Positions 29,464 through 29,969 of a DNA stretch of 29,969 bases are shown here, in pieces. Below the pieces are notes generated by a model, which saw only the letters and a program-made list of their open reading frames with translations, ran no database searches and was not told where the DNA came from. How positions within the stretch are numbered: the stretch's first letter is position 1; each line of letters begins with the position of its first letter. The translations under genes were made by a program, and so were the position numbers. Source of the DNA: JBHIBC01 sp046758905 (lineage in GTDB: Bacteria > Acidobacteriota > Polarisedimenticolia > Gp22-AA2); NCBI GenBank assembly GCA_046758905.1, contig JBHIBC010000032.1, forward strand, positions 1-29,969, written 5' to 3'.

Positions 29464-29969
29464 GTGATCCAGGTCTTCCACAACACCAACTTCCGGCTGA
29501 TGTGGAGGACGAAGTACGTGTTCCTCGCGGTGTCGGGGCTCGTGCTGGTCGCGGCGGTCTGGGCGATGATCTCCCCGGGCTTCAACCTCGGCATCGACTT
29601 CGCCGGCGGCACCGCCGTCCAGGTGAAGTTCCGCGTGGCGCCGCGCGTGGAGGTCCTGCGGGCGAGCCTGGAGGCGGCCGACCTGGGCGACGTCAACATC
29701 CAGCGGATCGGGGAGCGGGGGGACAACGAGGTGCTCATCCGGGTGGAGCAGCAGCGCGTCCAGGCCGGGGAGGAGGGCGGTGAGATCAGCAGCGAGATCC
29801 TGGAGGCCCTCCGGACCCCGGAGGATCGGGAGGCCGCGCGGGACGGGGGGATCGATCTCAACCTCGCCTCCGAGGCGCATCTTCGGGACTGGATCGCCGG
29901 GCGGCTGGGGGAGCCGGCCGCGGCCGCCGCCGGGGGGCCGGCGGGCGCGGCCGCGGCGCTCATCCGGGC
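29464..29969 (+). CDS. secF: Protein translocase subunit SecF, cut by the right edge
   Basis: A GTG at 29464, preceded by GAGG 5 nt upstream and overlapping the secD stop region, opens a frame that runs to the window end (168 codons, no stop). It has a first membrane helix at about 18-36 (YVFLAVSGLVLVAAVWAMI), then GFNLGIDFAGGTAVQVKF (about 39-56), the SecF counterpart of the SecD motif, and part of the periplasmic domain. An Ala/Gly-rich segment near 158-168 (EPAAAAAGGPAGAAAALI) is an unusual low-complexity insertion for this region. The C-terminal transmembrane bundle lies outside the window. Confidence 0.9.
   Translation, partial: MIQVFHNTNFRLMWRTKYVFLAVSGLVLVAAVWAMISPGFNLGIDFAGGTAVQVKFRVAPRVEVLRASLEAADLGDVNIQRIGERGDNEVLIRVEQQRVQAGEEGGEISSEILEALRTPEDREAARDGGIDLNLASEAHLRDWIAGRLGEPAAAAAGGPAGAAAALIR

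Overview
This is a strongly GC-rich window from a Gram-negative-type (diderm) bacterium. Diderm features are an outer-membrane porin, a heptose-type sugar isomerase (GmhA), a periplasmic PpiD-like chaperone and SecDF-YajC. The mix of MopE-type Cys/Asp repeats, FecR and TPR envelope proteins and an mreBCD-mrdA-rodA-rng cluster resembles Acidobacteriota or another deep lineage with large envelope genes. That placement is inference; no rRNA or lineage marker is present. Genes are tightly packed, often with 4-nt GTGA or ATGA overlaps. Several starts are GTG or TTG, and many intergenic gaps hold recognisable sigma70-type promoters.

Layout: (1) 1-8.4 kb, envelope and secreted proteins. There is a divergent partial gene at the left edge, then a two-gene operon for a small exported protein and a 1117-aa HExxH/PPC/MopE-repeat protein. 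It converges on a small TPR gene and a PpiD/SurA-like foldase; a FecR-domain membrane protein is divergent from the foldase. (2) 8.5-15.6 kb, the cell-shape operon mreB-mreC-mreD-mrdA-rodA followed by rng (RNase G). (3) 15.6-17.1 kb, a minus-strand orphan histidine kinase with FHA and GAF domains. (4) 17.2-20.6 kb, an iron-uptake operon: fur, feoB, a small Cys-rich protein, and a DtxR-type regulator fused to FeoA. (5) 20.7-24.4 kb, apbE, a frameshifted porin, a small FMN-binding protein and a four-helix His-rich membrane protein, which together look like an extracytosolic flavin/haem electron-transfer module. (6) 24.4-27.3 kb, an exported TPR protein, then gmhA and pgeF on the minus strand. 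(7) 27.3-29.97 kb, yajC-secD-secF, with secF cut by the right edge.

The most interesting part is blocks 4 and 5. The same 15-bp near-palindrome (TGAGACT-G-AGTCnCA, a 7-1-7 Fur-box shape, each followed by a third half-site 6 bp on) lies just after the fur promoter and at the start of apbE. This suggests that Fe(II) import and the flavin/haem redox module form one iron-controlled system, plausibly reducing ferric iron outside the cytoplasm before FeoB imports it. The porin of this module carries an apparent 1-nt deletion near 23,224 that removes its last beta strands.
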